Source of the DNA: JAZQQB01 sp045628865
Lineage (GTDB): Bacteria > Bacillota > Clostridia > Lachnospirales > Lachnospiraceae
Length of the DNA: 64,000 bases
Direction of reading: 5' to 3'
Assembly: GCA_045628865.1 (NCBI GenBank)
Contig: JAZQQB010000029.1
Location: forward strand, 1-64,000
Shown: piece by piece, positions 33,745 through 42,630 of the stretch
How the letters are laid out: each line of letters opens with the position of its first letter
Numbering within the stretch: the first letter of the stretch is position 1
Translations under genes and position numbers: made by a program
Notes under the pieces: model-generated
Seen by the model: only the letters and a program-made list of their open reading frames with translations
Database searches by the model: none
Told to the model about the DNA's origin: nothing

Positions 33745-36427
33745 ACGTGCAAAGACGTATCTTGCAATTGCCATAACTACCGTTGTATTTATATTTTTGA
33801 TGCGGGTATGGCCATATCAATTGGTGAAAAATCCAAGTAAGAATGCACATGCATCTGTGGCTGCTTCAGATGAAACAGGGTATTTGGAGTCAAGATATCC
33901 AGTGTATCAGCTGTTTGTAACAGGTGGAGAATATATAGATCAAATTGAAATCGAATGTAATATTGCGAAGGCTCAAAAGGGAGAGGCCATATTCGCAGTA
34001 TTATTGGATCAGGAGAAACAGGTTGTTTACGAAGAAACTATTCCTGTGAAAAAAATCGGCAAAAATGGAAAGCTTGTCTTAAAACCAAAGACAGCATGTG
34101 AGCAGGGCAGGCTCTATACCATTGAGCTTTATTTAAAAGGAACAGAAAGTCTGATTTCTGTAAAGCAGGCAGATATTGCATTGCTTGGTCAGACAGAATA
34201 TACAGAAATTGCGCAGTTTGATGTGCAGGAGAATTATGCAAAGGGTTTTTTGGCATCCTATACTTATATGGCAGACTGTACACCAGTGAGAATGGCGTTT
34301 TATTATGTAGCAGCCATTGCCGCAGGAATTGCTTGCTGGTGGATCATCGTGTATTTGTATAATATCTTGTTTGCAGAAAGAGAAAAGGCAGCGTCCATTA
34401 CAGCTTTTTGCATCAAAAATATTGTAACATTAGCACTTTTCATCCTGTACGGATATGGTGTATTTCAGGCCACTATTTTAAATGTATTCGGCGGACAGAT
34501 TTACGACCAGATCATCCATGGTATAGGAATGACCGTGTTGTTGGCATTTTTGCTTTATATGATCTGGGTGAAGAAGCAGGATCAAAAAACTGTGCTATTA
34601 GAGGATCCAGAAGAGCTTGAAGATTCTTTTTATGAAACAGGCATGGTGGCAGAGCGAAAGGTGGTGGCTTACCATCCATTACGTACCTGGAACAATTATC
34701 TGCAGGTGGTAGCATTTGGTTTATTGCTTCACTGCTGTGTGTTGTATCAGAATGCTGCACGCTTATATGATCAGAAGACCAATGTGGAATGGGCAGGCAT
34801 CCTGCTTGGAAGTGTTATCCTACTTCAGCAGTTAGAACATATTGTAGAAACAGTTGTAAATTGGAAAAATGATTCTTCAGATGTGAAGGCACACAAAAAA
34901 CAGTCTATATTTTTGGCAGTGCATCTTGTTCTTTTGGTTGCACTTCTTGTATTTTTGGTATATGATGCACAAGGATATTGTAAAGCGAATGGAATTGATG
35001 CAGAATCCATGTATCTGGCGAAGATTACCTGTTGGAGAACCGGTATCTGGGCAGTGATCGGATTGAATACGATTCTTTTCTTTAGACCTGCTTTATTAAA
35101 GCAGTTTTCCATTCCAATGGTGATCTTTTGGGCGTTTTTTGCAATCTGGCTTTGGACACACCAGTATCACTATTTAAATTTACGATATATTCCAGTGTAT
35201 TTTTCGGTGATGATGCTTCAGAACTGGAACAAGGAAACATTCAAGAAGCTGTTATATAACCTGATGAATGGAATGATCCTTGCATTCTTCATCAATATGA
35301 CATTAAGCTTATTATATAGACCATATCAAAGATGGATCTTTTACAGATATCCAATGTATTTCCATACAGTAGCATGTACCGGGGAGTTTTTAGTGGCAGC
35401 TGAAGCAGCAGTACTTGCAAAGTTTTTGTTAAAGGTAAAGGATGGAAAAATCAGAAAAGGCATAACGGAACTTGTAATACTGGGAGTTGTATTTGTTTAC
35501 CAGATTTTATCTATGGCAAGAACAACATTGACTTCTACAGCAGCTTTGATCTTGGTTGGACTGATTATGACAAAGATCATTTATCATAGAACCTGGAAAC
35601 AGGTTGTGACAATGGCTGGAGCTATGTTACTTAGTGTTGTGGTATTATTCCCAACGGTATTCTCAGCAGTGAGAATTGTACCCGCTTTGGTAGATGATCC
35701 ATACAGATTCCCAATTGACATGGAACAGAAATTTGAGTACGGCATTGAGAAGGGTGATCCTATTGATGACCGTGATTATATGGTATTTATGCGATTCCTA
35801 TATTGCTTTATGTCACGCTATCATTTTCCTGATTTTATTGAGGAATGGGTAGCTACACAGTATCAGGAAATTGCTTTTCATAAGGTACCATTACAGGAAC
35901 CAGTCAGATTGGCTGACAGCGCTTTACTGATGCCATCATACCATTTTTATATGTTGGCAGGAATTACAGAGGGAAGTTCTGATGATGCAGCCAACAATGA
36001 TATTTCTAATAGAAGATTTGAAATCTGGAGTACCTATTTAAAGGATCTGAATATGACGGGTCACGATAAGATTGCATTGGTTGGAGAAAGCGGCGATGAG
36101 TATATCCATGCACACAACTCCTTTATCCAGATGACACATAGCATTGGTATTCCTGGTGGAATTGGATTTATTGTATTAAGTATTGTTTCTTTTGTAACTG
36201 CATTGTTACGAACATTGCAAAGTGCGAAGAACAAGGAGTTAAATAATGATTATTTGATCGCATTACTGATCATCGTGGCATACGGCGCAGCAAGCTTGAC
36301 CGAATGGCTTGCGACCATGATGATTCCTATGGCTATGATGTTTTGGATCGCTATTGTAGTGTTGATCAGAAGCCCGGAGAATAATGATGAGAGAAAAAAA
36401 CTACGAACAGTACAAAAGAATATTTAG
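33737..36427 (+). CDS. O-antigen ligase/polymerase-like protein with extended N-terminus
   Basis: The protein has 896 residues. ATG 33737 follows AAGGGG and overlaps the preceding gene by eight bases. A first helix (about 9-25) is followed by a soluble beta-rich domain (about 30-165), then a polytopic region. HAHNSFIQMTHSIGIPGG near residue 795 is the loop motif of the Wzy_C/O-antigen ligase superfamily. SMARTTLTSTAAL near 596 is also found there. Typical members have 400-450 residues, so the N-terminal half is additional. It probably ligates or polymerises lipid-linked glycans at the outer face. Confidence 0.72.
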   Translation: MSKRAKTYLAIAITTVVFIFLMRVWPYQLVKNPSKNAHASVAASDETGYLESRYPVYQLFVTGGEYIDQIEIECNIAKAQKGEAIFAVLLDQEKQVVYEETIPVKKIGKNGKLVLKPKTACEQGRLYTIELYLKGTESLISVKQADIALLGQTEYTEIAQFDVQENYAKGFLASYTYMADCTPVRMAFYYVAAIAAGIACWWIIVYLYNILFAEREKAASITAFCIKNIVTLALFILYGYGVFQATILNVFGGQIYDQIIHGIGMTVLLAFLLYMIWVKKQDQKTVLLEDPEELEDSFYETGMVAERKVVAYHPLRTWNNYLQVVAFGLLLHCCVLYQNAARLYDQKTNVEWAGILLGSVILLQQLEHIVETVVNWKNDSSDVKAHKKQSIFLAVHLVLLVALLVFLVYDAQGYCKANGIDAESMYLAKITCWRTGIWAVIGLNTILFFRPALLKQFSIPMVIFWAFFAIWLWTHQYHYLNLRYIPVYFSVMMLQNWNKETFKKLLYNLMNGMILAFFINMTLSLLYRPYQRWIFYRYPMYFHTVACTGEFLVAAEAAVLAKFLLKVKDGKIRKGITELVILGVVFVYQILSMARTTLTSTAALILVGLIMTKIIYHRTWKQVVTMAGAMLLSVVVLFPTVFSAVRIVPALVDDPYRFPIDMEQKFEYGIEKGDPIDDRDYMVFMRFLYCFMSRYHFPDFIEEWVATQYQEIAFHKVPLQEPVRLADSALLMPSYHFYMLAGITEGSSDDAANNDISNRRFEIWSTYLKDLNMTGHDKIALVGESGDEYIHAHNSFIQMTHSIGIPGGIGFIVLSIVSFVTALLRTLQSAKNKELNNDYLIALLIIVAYGAASLTEWLATMMIPMAMMFWIAIVVLIRSPENNDERKKLRTVQKNI

Positions 36428-37805
36428 ATTCGCAGAAGCTCTTCTTCTTATGACCATTGTAGGAGCAGGTTTTTCCTATTGTTGGTATGAGTACTTCAAT
36501 GTAATGAAGAGTGAATGGGGCGGAAATGCCTTCAATAATACAGGTAATTTGTTGATCATCTCGGTTTATCTTGTGGTTGCATGGGTGTTTATTAAGGTAT
36601 TCGGTGGATTTGAAGTAGGTTTTTATAAGAAAATCAATAATATTCTTTCTCAGTTTTTGGCTATCTTTTGTGCCAATGTAGTGGTTGGCGTAGTGGTTAT
36701 CCTGATGGTTGGTTTTATGGATTATAATGATGAGATTATGGCTATTTTTGGCATACTGACAGTTGTTGAAGTCGTATGTATGACATTGATAACCTTCTTA
36801 TTTGATTATTTCTATGTGCATTTATTCCCGGCATGGAGAATGTTGCTGATTTATGAAACAGATACCTATAAGGACTTTTTAAGAAAAATCGCAGTTCGTA
36901 AGGACAAGTATGAAATCAAGGAAACAGTGGATATTGCTGTTGGTGTCAAAAAGATTGAGGAAATGATTGCCGGTTATGATGCAATTTTAATCTATGATGT
37001 CAGTTCAGCAGAACGAAATGATATTGTAAAGTATTGCTATGGAGAGGGTATTCGCGTATATCAGACTCCAAAGATTTCTGATATTCTGATTCGTAGTGCC
37101 GGAGATCATCATTTGTTTGATACACCACTTTTAATGTCTAAAAACATTGGACTTTCCTTTGAACAAAAATTATTAAAGAGAATGACCGATATTGTATTTT
37201 CAGCTTTGCTTTTGTTGATCACATCACCAATCATGCTATTTACAGCTATTGGTATTAAGCTCCATGATGGTGGTCCAGTATTTTTTGTACAAAAGAGAGT
37301 AACTATCAATGAAAAGGTATTTAAGATCTACAAGTTCAGAAGTATGATCGTAGATGCAGAAAAGGATGGAAAGGCCAGACCGGCAACCAGTGATGATGAT
37401 CGTATCACACCAATCGGACGTTTTATCCGTAAGACAAGAATTGATGAGCTTCCACAGTTTATCAACGTATTAAAGGGTGATATGAGTATTGTTGGTCCAA
37501 GACCGGAGCGTGTTGAGCATGTTGATATGTACACAGAGGAGATTCCGGAATTTAAATTTAGAACCAAGGTAAAAGGTGGTATCACCGGTTATGCCCAGGT
37601 ATATGGTAAGTACAACACAACTGCTTATGATAAATTGAAATTGGATCTGATGTATATTGAGAATTATTCCATTATCCTGGATCTGAAATTGATGTTAATG
37701 ACCATCAAAACCATTTTTGTGAAAACAAGTACAGAAGGTTTCTCAGCAGAGCAGGAAGAAAAGATGCTGGATAACCAGGAAGTAAAGGAATCAAAAAATG
37801 AGTAA
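36387..37805 (+). CDS. Second polyprenyl-phosphate sugar-1-phosphate transferase
   Basis: The protein has 472 residues. ATG 36387 lies seven bases after GGAG, with an adjacent ATG at 36384. It has four to five N-terminal helices and a Rossmann-like middle domain. The sugar-phosphate transferase domain has KRMTDIVFSALLLL, KIYKFRSMIVDAEKDG, RKTRIDELPQFINV, GDMSIVGPRPERVE and YGKYNTTAYDKLKLDL. It closely parallels the enzyme at 6573, and the two clearly arose from one ancestor. Two priming enzymes in one locus fit two glycans, or one glycan with alternative first sugars. The start lies within the ligase-like gene (about 40 bp overlap). Confidence 0.9.
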   Translation: MREKNYEQYKRIFRFAEALLLMTIVGAGFSYCWYEYFNVMKSEWGGNAFNNTGNLLIISVYLVVAWVFIKVFGGFEVGFYKKINNILSQFLAIFCANVVVGVVVILMVGFMDYNDEIMAIFGILTVVEVVCMTLITFLFDYFYVHLFPAWRMLLIYETDTYKDFLRKIAVRKDKYEIKETVDIAVGVKKIEEMIAGYDAILIYDVSSAERNDIVKYCYGEGIRVYQTPKISDILIRSAGDHHLFDTPLLMSKNIGLSFEQKLLKRMTDIVFSALLLLITSPIMLFTAIGIKLHDGGPVFFVQKRVTINEKVFKIYKFRSMIVDAEKDGKARPATSDDDRITPIGRFIRKTRIDELPQFINVLKGDMSIVGPRPERVEHVDMYTEEIPEFKFRTKVKGGITGYAQVYGKYNTTAYDKLKLDLMYIENYSIILDLKLMLMTIKTIFVKTSTEGFSAEQEEKMLDNQEVKESKNE

Positions 37806-38964
37806 AGTTCTAATGCTTGCGACGACAGCAGCGATGATTGAACAGTTTAATAAAAATAATATTCTCTTGTTAAACGAAATGGGATACTCGGTGGATGTTG
37901 CAGGAAATTTTGTGAAGGGCAATCCGATTTCTGACAAACGAATTGATGAGTTTAAAGAATGGATCGAGGAACATGGTGGAGCGTATTATCATATTCCAGC
38001 AGATCGAAATCCTTTAAAAATGAAGCAAAATATAGATGCCTATCATATGGTTGTAGAATTGATTCTGCAGAATAACTATCAGTTTATTCATGTGCATACT
38101 CCTATTGGAAGTGTGATTGGGCGATATGCAGCTAGAAAAACCAAAACTCCAATCATATATACTGCACATGGATTTCATTTCTATAAAGGAGCTCCACTGC
38201 AGAATTGGGTGCTCTTTTATCCAATTGAAAAACATTGTTCCAGATTTACGGATTGTTTGGTAACGATTAATAAAGAGGATTATGCATTTGCAAAGAAAAA
38301 GATGCATGCGGATGAAATCGAATATGTTCCAGGAATTGGAATTGATTTAGAAGAATTTGATTCAGATAAGATTACAGATGAAACGAAGGAATTATTGAGA
38401 AAAAAACTTTGCCTATCACAAAACGACAAATTGTTGTTGTCTGTTGGTGAACTTAATCAGAACAAGAATCATAGAATTGTAATTGAAGCATTGCCACAGG
38501 TACTTTCAAAATATCCTAATGTTCATTATGTAATAGCGGGAAAAGGAAGTTTGCAAGAGGAACTACAAAAACTATCAAAAGATCTTGGAATCGAAAAGCA
38601 TGTGCATTTACTTGGTTTTTGTGCAAATATTAGAGAGTGGTATGCAACTGCGGATTATTTTGTATTTCCATCTTATAGAGAGGGATTGTCAGTGAGCTTG
38701 ATGGAGGCAATGGCAAATGGACTTCCTTGTGCAGTGAGTCAAATTAGAGGAAATGTGGATTTGATTGACGAGGGTCTTGGTGGTTTATACTTTGATCCAA
38801 GTAGCCGGGTATCAGTTGAAAAAGCAATGATTTCATTACTGAAGTTAGAAGAAAATCAAGTGAAACGATATAATTTGGAAAAAATACAATCATTTAATAA
38901 AGAAAAAATTTCTGAAATGATGAAAGGAATTTATTCCAGGATATGTGTAAAGAAAAACCAGTAA
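37798..38964 (+). CDS. Glycosyltransferase family 4
   Basis: This is a 388-residue GT4 protein behind AAAGGAA. VLMLATTAAMIEQFNKNNI and VHTPIGSVIGRYAARK with YTAHGFHFYKGAP match the EpsD/CapM group of capsular GT4 enzymes. SVGELNQNKNH, VIAGKGSLQEEL, LLGFCANIREWY and FPSYREGLSVSLMEAMANG form the donor-binding half, including the EX7E region. It overlaps the priming transferase gene by eight bases, so it may add the second sugar. More AT-rich than the first block, judged by eye. Confidence 0.88.
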   Translation: MSKVLMLATTAAMIEQFNKNNILLLNEMGYSVDVAGNFVKGNPISDKRIDEFKEWIEEHGGAYYHIPADRNPLKMKQNIDAYHMVVELILQNNYQFIHVHTPIGSVIGRYAARKTKTPIIYTAHGFHFYKGAPLQNWVLFYPIEKHCSRFTDCLVTINKEDYAFAKKKMHADEIEYVPGIGIDLEEFDSDKITDETKELLRKKLCLSQNDKLLLSVGELNQNKNHRIVIEALPQVLSKYPNVHYVIAGKGSLQEELQKLSKDLGIEKHVHLLGFCANIREWYATADYFVFPSYREGLSVSLMEAMANGLPCAVSQIRGNVDLIDEGLGGLYFDPSSRVSVEKAMISLLKLEENQVKRYNLEKIQSFNKEKISEMMKGIYSRICVKKNQ

Positions 38965-40070
38965 AAGTTTTAGTGATTATGTCCCAGTTAAATAGAGGCG
39001 GAATGGAAAATCGCCTAATGGATATTCTTCGCAAAAACGATTTTGATAAGATTCAAATGGATATCTATACGTATCACTTAGAGCCAGGAGTATTTGATGA
39101 GGAAGCGAAAAAACTAGGATCGGTGATATATTACAATAAAACATTAACAATCAAGAATATGTTTCAGTATGTGTATTATTTTCGAGATTTTTTATTGGAA
39201 CATCCGGAATATCAAATTGTTCATGCATATCAGGATGCGTGGTGTTCGGTATTTTGTAAAGGGGCTAAGTTAGCAGGTGTTCCAGTAAGAATTGCTCATT
39301 CTAGAACTGCTATTTCAACAATTACGTTGAAGAATATTTGTAAAAATATTATTAAATATCCATGCAGAAAATCTGCAACACATTTTTTTGCAGTTTCTGA
39401 TAAAGCTGGAGAATGGCTTTTCGGAAAGAAGAAAATGGCAAGTGGGCAGGTACAGATTTGGAAGAATGCAATAGATTGTGAGAAATTTCGATTTAATCTT
39501 GATGTGCGTCAGAAAATGAGGGAAGAGATAGGAATTTCAGATGGAGAAGTGACAATTATGCATGTGGGCAATTTCACATTGCCTAAGAATCATCCGTTTA
39601 TCATAGATGTATTTGAGGAATATCAAAAACGAAATGCTCGTTCAATACTTGTATTGGTAGGAAGTGATACTCCTGTAGAACACAATATGGAACATATCAA
39701 ACAGATTGTGAATGAAAAAGGGCTGCAGAAGAAAGTGATTTTCCTAGGAACTAGAAAGGATATTCCAGAGTTGTTACAGGCAGCAGATGTCTTTCTGTTT
39801 CCATCTTTATTTGAGGGATTTCCCGGTGGTGTGCTAGAGGCACAGGCAGCAGGACTTCCATGTATTATTTCCGATAGAATTACAAAAGAGGTCATGCTGT
39901 TAGATTCTACAAAAATGTATTCTTTAGAAACACCAATTACTGAATGGGCAAAAGAAATAGAACAGTTGAGTCTGCTTGAACGAAAAGATGAGTATCAAAG
40001 TATAGTTGATCAAGGCTTTGATAGCACACAGTTAGTTGAGGAGTTGACTGATTGGTACCTTACTTGCTAA
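38943..40070 (+). CDS. Glycosyltransferase family 4 (EpsF-like)
   Basis: This is a 375-residue GT4 protein. VLVIMSQLNRGGMENRLMDI is the EpsF-type opening with GGxE/M. HAYQDAWCSVFCKGAKLAG, HVGNFTLPKNH, FLGTRKDIPELLQAADVFLFPS and SLFEGFPGGVLEAQAAG follow, where the last is the EX7E-type region. It starts 22 bases before the end of the preceding GT4 gene, so translation is probably coupled. It is the last gene before a predicted promoter at 40064. Confidence 0.88.
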   Translation: MCKEKPVKVLVIMSQLNRGGMENRLMDILRKNDFDKIQMDIYTYHLEPGVFDEEAKKLGSVIYYNKTLTIKNMFQYVYYFRDFLLEHPEYQIVHAYQDAWCSVFCKGAKLAGVPVRIAHSRTAISTITLKNICKNIIKYPCRKSATHFFAVSDKAGEWLFGKKKMASGQVQIWKNAIDCEKFRFNLDVRQKMREEIGISDGEVTIMHVGNFTLPKNHPFIIDVFEEYQKRNARSILVLVGSDTPVEHNMEHIKQIVNEKGLQKKVIFLGTRKDIPELLQAADVFLFPSLFEGFPGGVLEAQAAGLPCIISDRITKEVMLLDSTKMYSLETPITEWAKEIEQLSLLERKDEYQSIVDQGFDSTQLVEELTDWYLTC

Positions 40071-40092
40071 AAATGTGCAAAGCTGTTATAGT
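40064..40092 (+). promoter_or_regulatory. Predicted promoter of the uronic-acid block
   Basis: TTGCTA at 40064-40069, a 17-bp spacer and TATAGT at 40087-40092 lie about 70 bases before the dehydrogenase start. The -35 box overlaps the end of the preceding gene. Confidence 0.5.
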
Positions 40093-40159
40093 TAAGGATG
40101 GTAAAAAATTAAGTAAATTAGATTAATTTTAAATGTGAGATAGAAAGAAGGATATGATC

Positions 40160-41476
40160 ATGGGATTATATGAGAAGATTGTAGCTGGAGAAGAAAAGGT
40201 TTCTTTGGTAGGTTTGGGATATGTAGGTATGCCAATCGCTGTTGCATTTGCAAGAAAGATCAAGGTAGTAGGCTTTGACTTAAATGCAGCAAAGATTGAC
40301 CTTTATAAGAATGGAATTGACCCAACCAATGAAGTTGGTAATGATGTGATTGCTAACACAACAGTTGAGTTTACAGCTGATCCAAGTAAGTTAAAGGAAG
40401 CAAAATTCCACATTGTTGCTGTTCCAACACCAGTAAATGATGATCATACACCAGATTTGACACCAGTTGAAGGTGCTTCTAGAATCTTAGGACAGAACTT
40501 AACAAAGGGTAGTGTTGTTGTATTTGAGTCTACTGTATATCCAGGTGTTACAGAGGATATCTGTGTTCCTATCCTAGAGAAGGAATCAGGACTTAAATGT
40601 GGCGTAGACTTTAAAATCGGTTACTCACCAGAGCGAATCAATCCGGGTGATAAGGTGCATAGATTAGAAACAATCACAAAGATCGTATCCGGTATGGATG
40701 AAGAAACCTTAGATACTGTAGCAAAGGTTTATGAGCTTGTTGTAGAAGCTGGTGTTTATCGTGCAGAATCAATCAAGGTTGCAGAAGCAGCTAAGGTAAT
40801 TGAGAACTCTCAGAGAGATATCAACATTGCTTTTATGAATGAATTATCTATTATCTTCCATAAGATGGGTATTGATACACAGGCTGTTTTAAAGGCAGCA
40901 GGAACAAAGTGGAACTTCTTAAAGTTCTTCCCGGGTCTTGTAGGTGGACACTGTATCGGTGTTGATCCTTACTACTTAACCTACAAGGCAGAAGAGTTAG
41001 GATATCATTCCCAGATCATTCTTTCAGGTCGTCGTATCAATGATGATATGGGTAAATATGTAGCGGAAAGCATGGTAAAAAATCTTATTAAGGCTGATAT
41101 GGCAGTTAAGGGAGCAAAGGTAGCTATCTTAGGCTTTACCTTTAAAGAGAACTGTCCAGATACCCGTAATACAAAGGTTATCGATATCTACAAGGAATTA
41201 CAGGAATATGGTATTACACCAGTTGTAGTAGATCCAGCTGCAGATGCCGACGAAGCAAAGAGATTGTATGGCATCACATTTGAGACAATGGATGCGGTAA
41301 AGGATATGGATGCAGTGATCATCGCTGTAGCACATGATCGTTTTGCAGATCTTCAGAAATCAGAAATTGACGGATACTTCAATGCGAAGAATGGCAAAAA
41401 GGTATTGGTTGATATCAAGGGAATCTTAGACAAGAAGACTTATGAAACAGAAGATTACTTATACTGGAGATTATAA
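40160..41476 (+). CDS. UDP-N-acetyl-hexosamine 6-dehydrogenase (WbpO/TviB-like)
   Basis: The 438-residue protein starts at ATG 40160, eight bases after GAAGG; ATG 40154 is too near that site. NAD motif VGLGYVGMPIAVAFA, substrate loop YSPERINPGDK, and catalytic Cys265 in GGHCIGVDPYYLT. GFTFKENCPDTRNTKV is the C-terminal nucleotide domain. The VHRLETITKIVSG segment is typical of the TviB/WbpO branch. It oxidises UDP-GlcNAc or UDP-GalNAc at C6 with two NAD. The C4 epimerase next to it makes the pair equivalent to TviB/TviC and WbpO/WbpP, giving UDP-GalNAcA. Confidence 0.88.
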   Translation: MGLYEKIVAGEEKVSLVGLGYVGMPIAVAFARKIKVVGFDLNAAKIDLYKNGIDPTNEVGNDVIANTTVEFTADPSKLKEAKFHIVAVPTPVNDDHTPDLTPVEGASRILGQNLTKGSVVVFESTVYPGVTEDICVPILEKESGLKCGVDFKIGYSPERINPGDKVHRLETITKIVSGMDEETLDTVAKVYELVVEAGVYRAESIKVAEAAKVIENSQRDINIAFMNELSIIFHKMGIDTQAVLKAAGTKWNFLKFFPGLVGGHCIGVDPYYLTYKAEELGYHSQIILSGRRINDDMGKYVAESMVKNLIKADMAVKGAKVAILGFTFKENCPDTRNTKVIDIYKELQEYGITPVVVDPAADADEAKRLYGITFETMDAVKDMDAVIIAVAHDRFADLQKSEIDGYFNAKNGKKVLVDIKGILDKKTYETEDYLYWRL

Positions 41477-41486
41477 TTAGAAAAAA

Positions 41487-41631
41487 TGTAACTATTCAGA
41501 ACCCCATTCGCAAAATCGCTGCTTTGCAGCTTTCCTTTTGCTCATGTGGTTATTTCGCCATATAAATTTGCTCATCTGCCTGCATGCAAGCATTCGCAGA
41601 AAGCAAATTTGCATGGCTCTGAATAGTTACA
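41487..41631. repeat. MITE-like element with 14-bp perfect terminal inverted repeats
   Basis: TGTAACTATTCAGA at 41487-41500 is exactly inverted at 41618-41631, enclosing 117 bp. The interior holds GCTGC-TTT-GCAGC, two copies of TTTGCTCAT, two of CATTCGCA and the palindrome TGCATGCA. There is no open frame of note. It fills most of the gap between the dehydrogenase and the epimerase genes. It looks like a non-autonomous insertion or a folded RNA. I could not see a flanking target duplication. Confidence 0.65.
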
Positions 41632-41655
41632 AAATTATCATGAAGGAGACCTGTC

Positions 41656-42630
41656 ATGGGTTATAAGAATTTAGTTTTTGATAAAGATGTTGTATTTTTG
41701 GTAACAGGTGGAGCAGGATTTATTGGTTCTAACCTTTGTGAAGCCATTACAGATATGGGATATCAGGTAAGATGTCTGGACAATCTTTCCACAGGTAAAC
41801 AGGCCAACGTGGATTTACTGATCGACAGACCAAACTATACCTTTATCAAGGGAGATATCAGAGATTTAGATACCTGTATGGAAGCTAGTAAGGGAGTTAC
41901 TTATGTTCTCAATCAGGCTGCCTGGGGAAGTGTTCCAAGAAGTATTGAAATGCCTCTTTTATACGAAGAAATCAATATTCGTGGTACTTTAAATATGATG
42001 GAAGCAGCAAGACAGAATGGCGTTAAGAAGTTCGTTTATGCTTCCAGCTCATCGGTTTATGGTGATCATCCGGTGTTACCTAAGGTAGAAGGACAGGAAG
42101 GAAATCTTCTTTCTCCATATGCCTTAACCAAGCATGTGGATGAGGAATACGGAAAACTTTACAAGAGATTGTATGGTCTTGATACTTACGGAATGCGTTA
42201 CTTTAACGTATTTGGTCGCAGACAGGATCCAGACGGAGCTTATGCAGCTGTTATTCCTAAGTTTATCAAGATGTTACTTCATGACGAGGTACCAACCATT
42301 AACGGAGATGGAAAGCAGTCAAGAGACTTTACTTACATTGACAATGTTATTGAAGCCAACTTAAAGGCATGTCTTGCATCAAGCGAGGCGGCTGGTAATG
42401 CATTTAATATTGCTTACGGCGGCAGAGAATATTTGATTGATATTTATTATGGACTTTGCAAAGCACTGGGCAAGAATGTAGAACCTAACTTTGGTCCTGA
42501 CAGAGCTGGCGATATCAAACATTCCAATGCAGATATTTCAAAGGCGAAAAACTTACTTGGATACGATCCAGAGTACAGCTTTGAAAAGGGAATCGCACTT
42601 GCTATTGAATGGTATAAGGAAAATCTGTAA
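41656..42630 (+). CDS. UDP-N-acetyl-hexosamine(uronate) C4-epimerase (WbpP/TviC-like)
   Basis: This is a 324-residue extended SDR. TGGAGFIGSNL is at residues 17-27, and LDNLSTGKQANVD follows. NQAAWGSVPRSIEMP is a hallmark of the WbpP/TviC group (usual AALGSVPRS). SSSSVYGD and the catalytic Y155/K159 pair follow. RYFNVFGRRQDP and FTYIDNV are also typical. It interconverts UDP-GlcNAc/GalNAc or their uronates. AAGGAGA precedes the start. It works with the dehydrogenase at 40160, and the MITE-like element lies between them. Confidence 0.88.
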   Translation: MGYKNLVFDKDVVFLVTGGAGFIGSNLCEAITDMGYQVRCLDNLSTGKQANVDLLIDRPNYTFIKGDIRDLDTCMEASKGVTYVLNQAAWGSVPRSIEMPLLYEEINIRGTLNMMEAARQNGVKKFVYASSSSVYGDHPVLPKVEGQEGNLLSPYALTKHVDEEYGKLYKRLYGLDTYGMRYFNVFGRRQDPDGAYAAVIPKFIKMLLHDEVPTINGDGKQSRDFTYIDNVIEANLKACLASSEAAGNAFNIAYGGREYLIDIYYGLCKALGKNVEPNFGPDRAGDIKHSNADISKAKNLLGYDPEYSFEKGIALAIEWYKENL

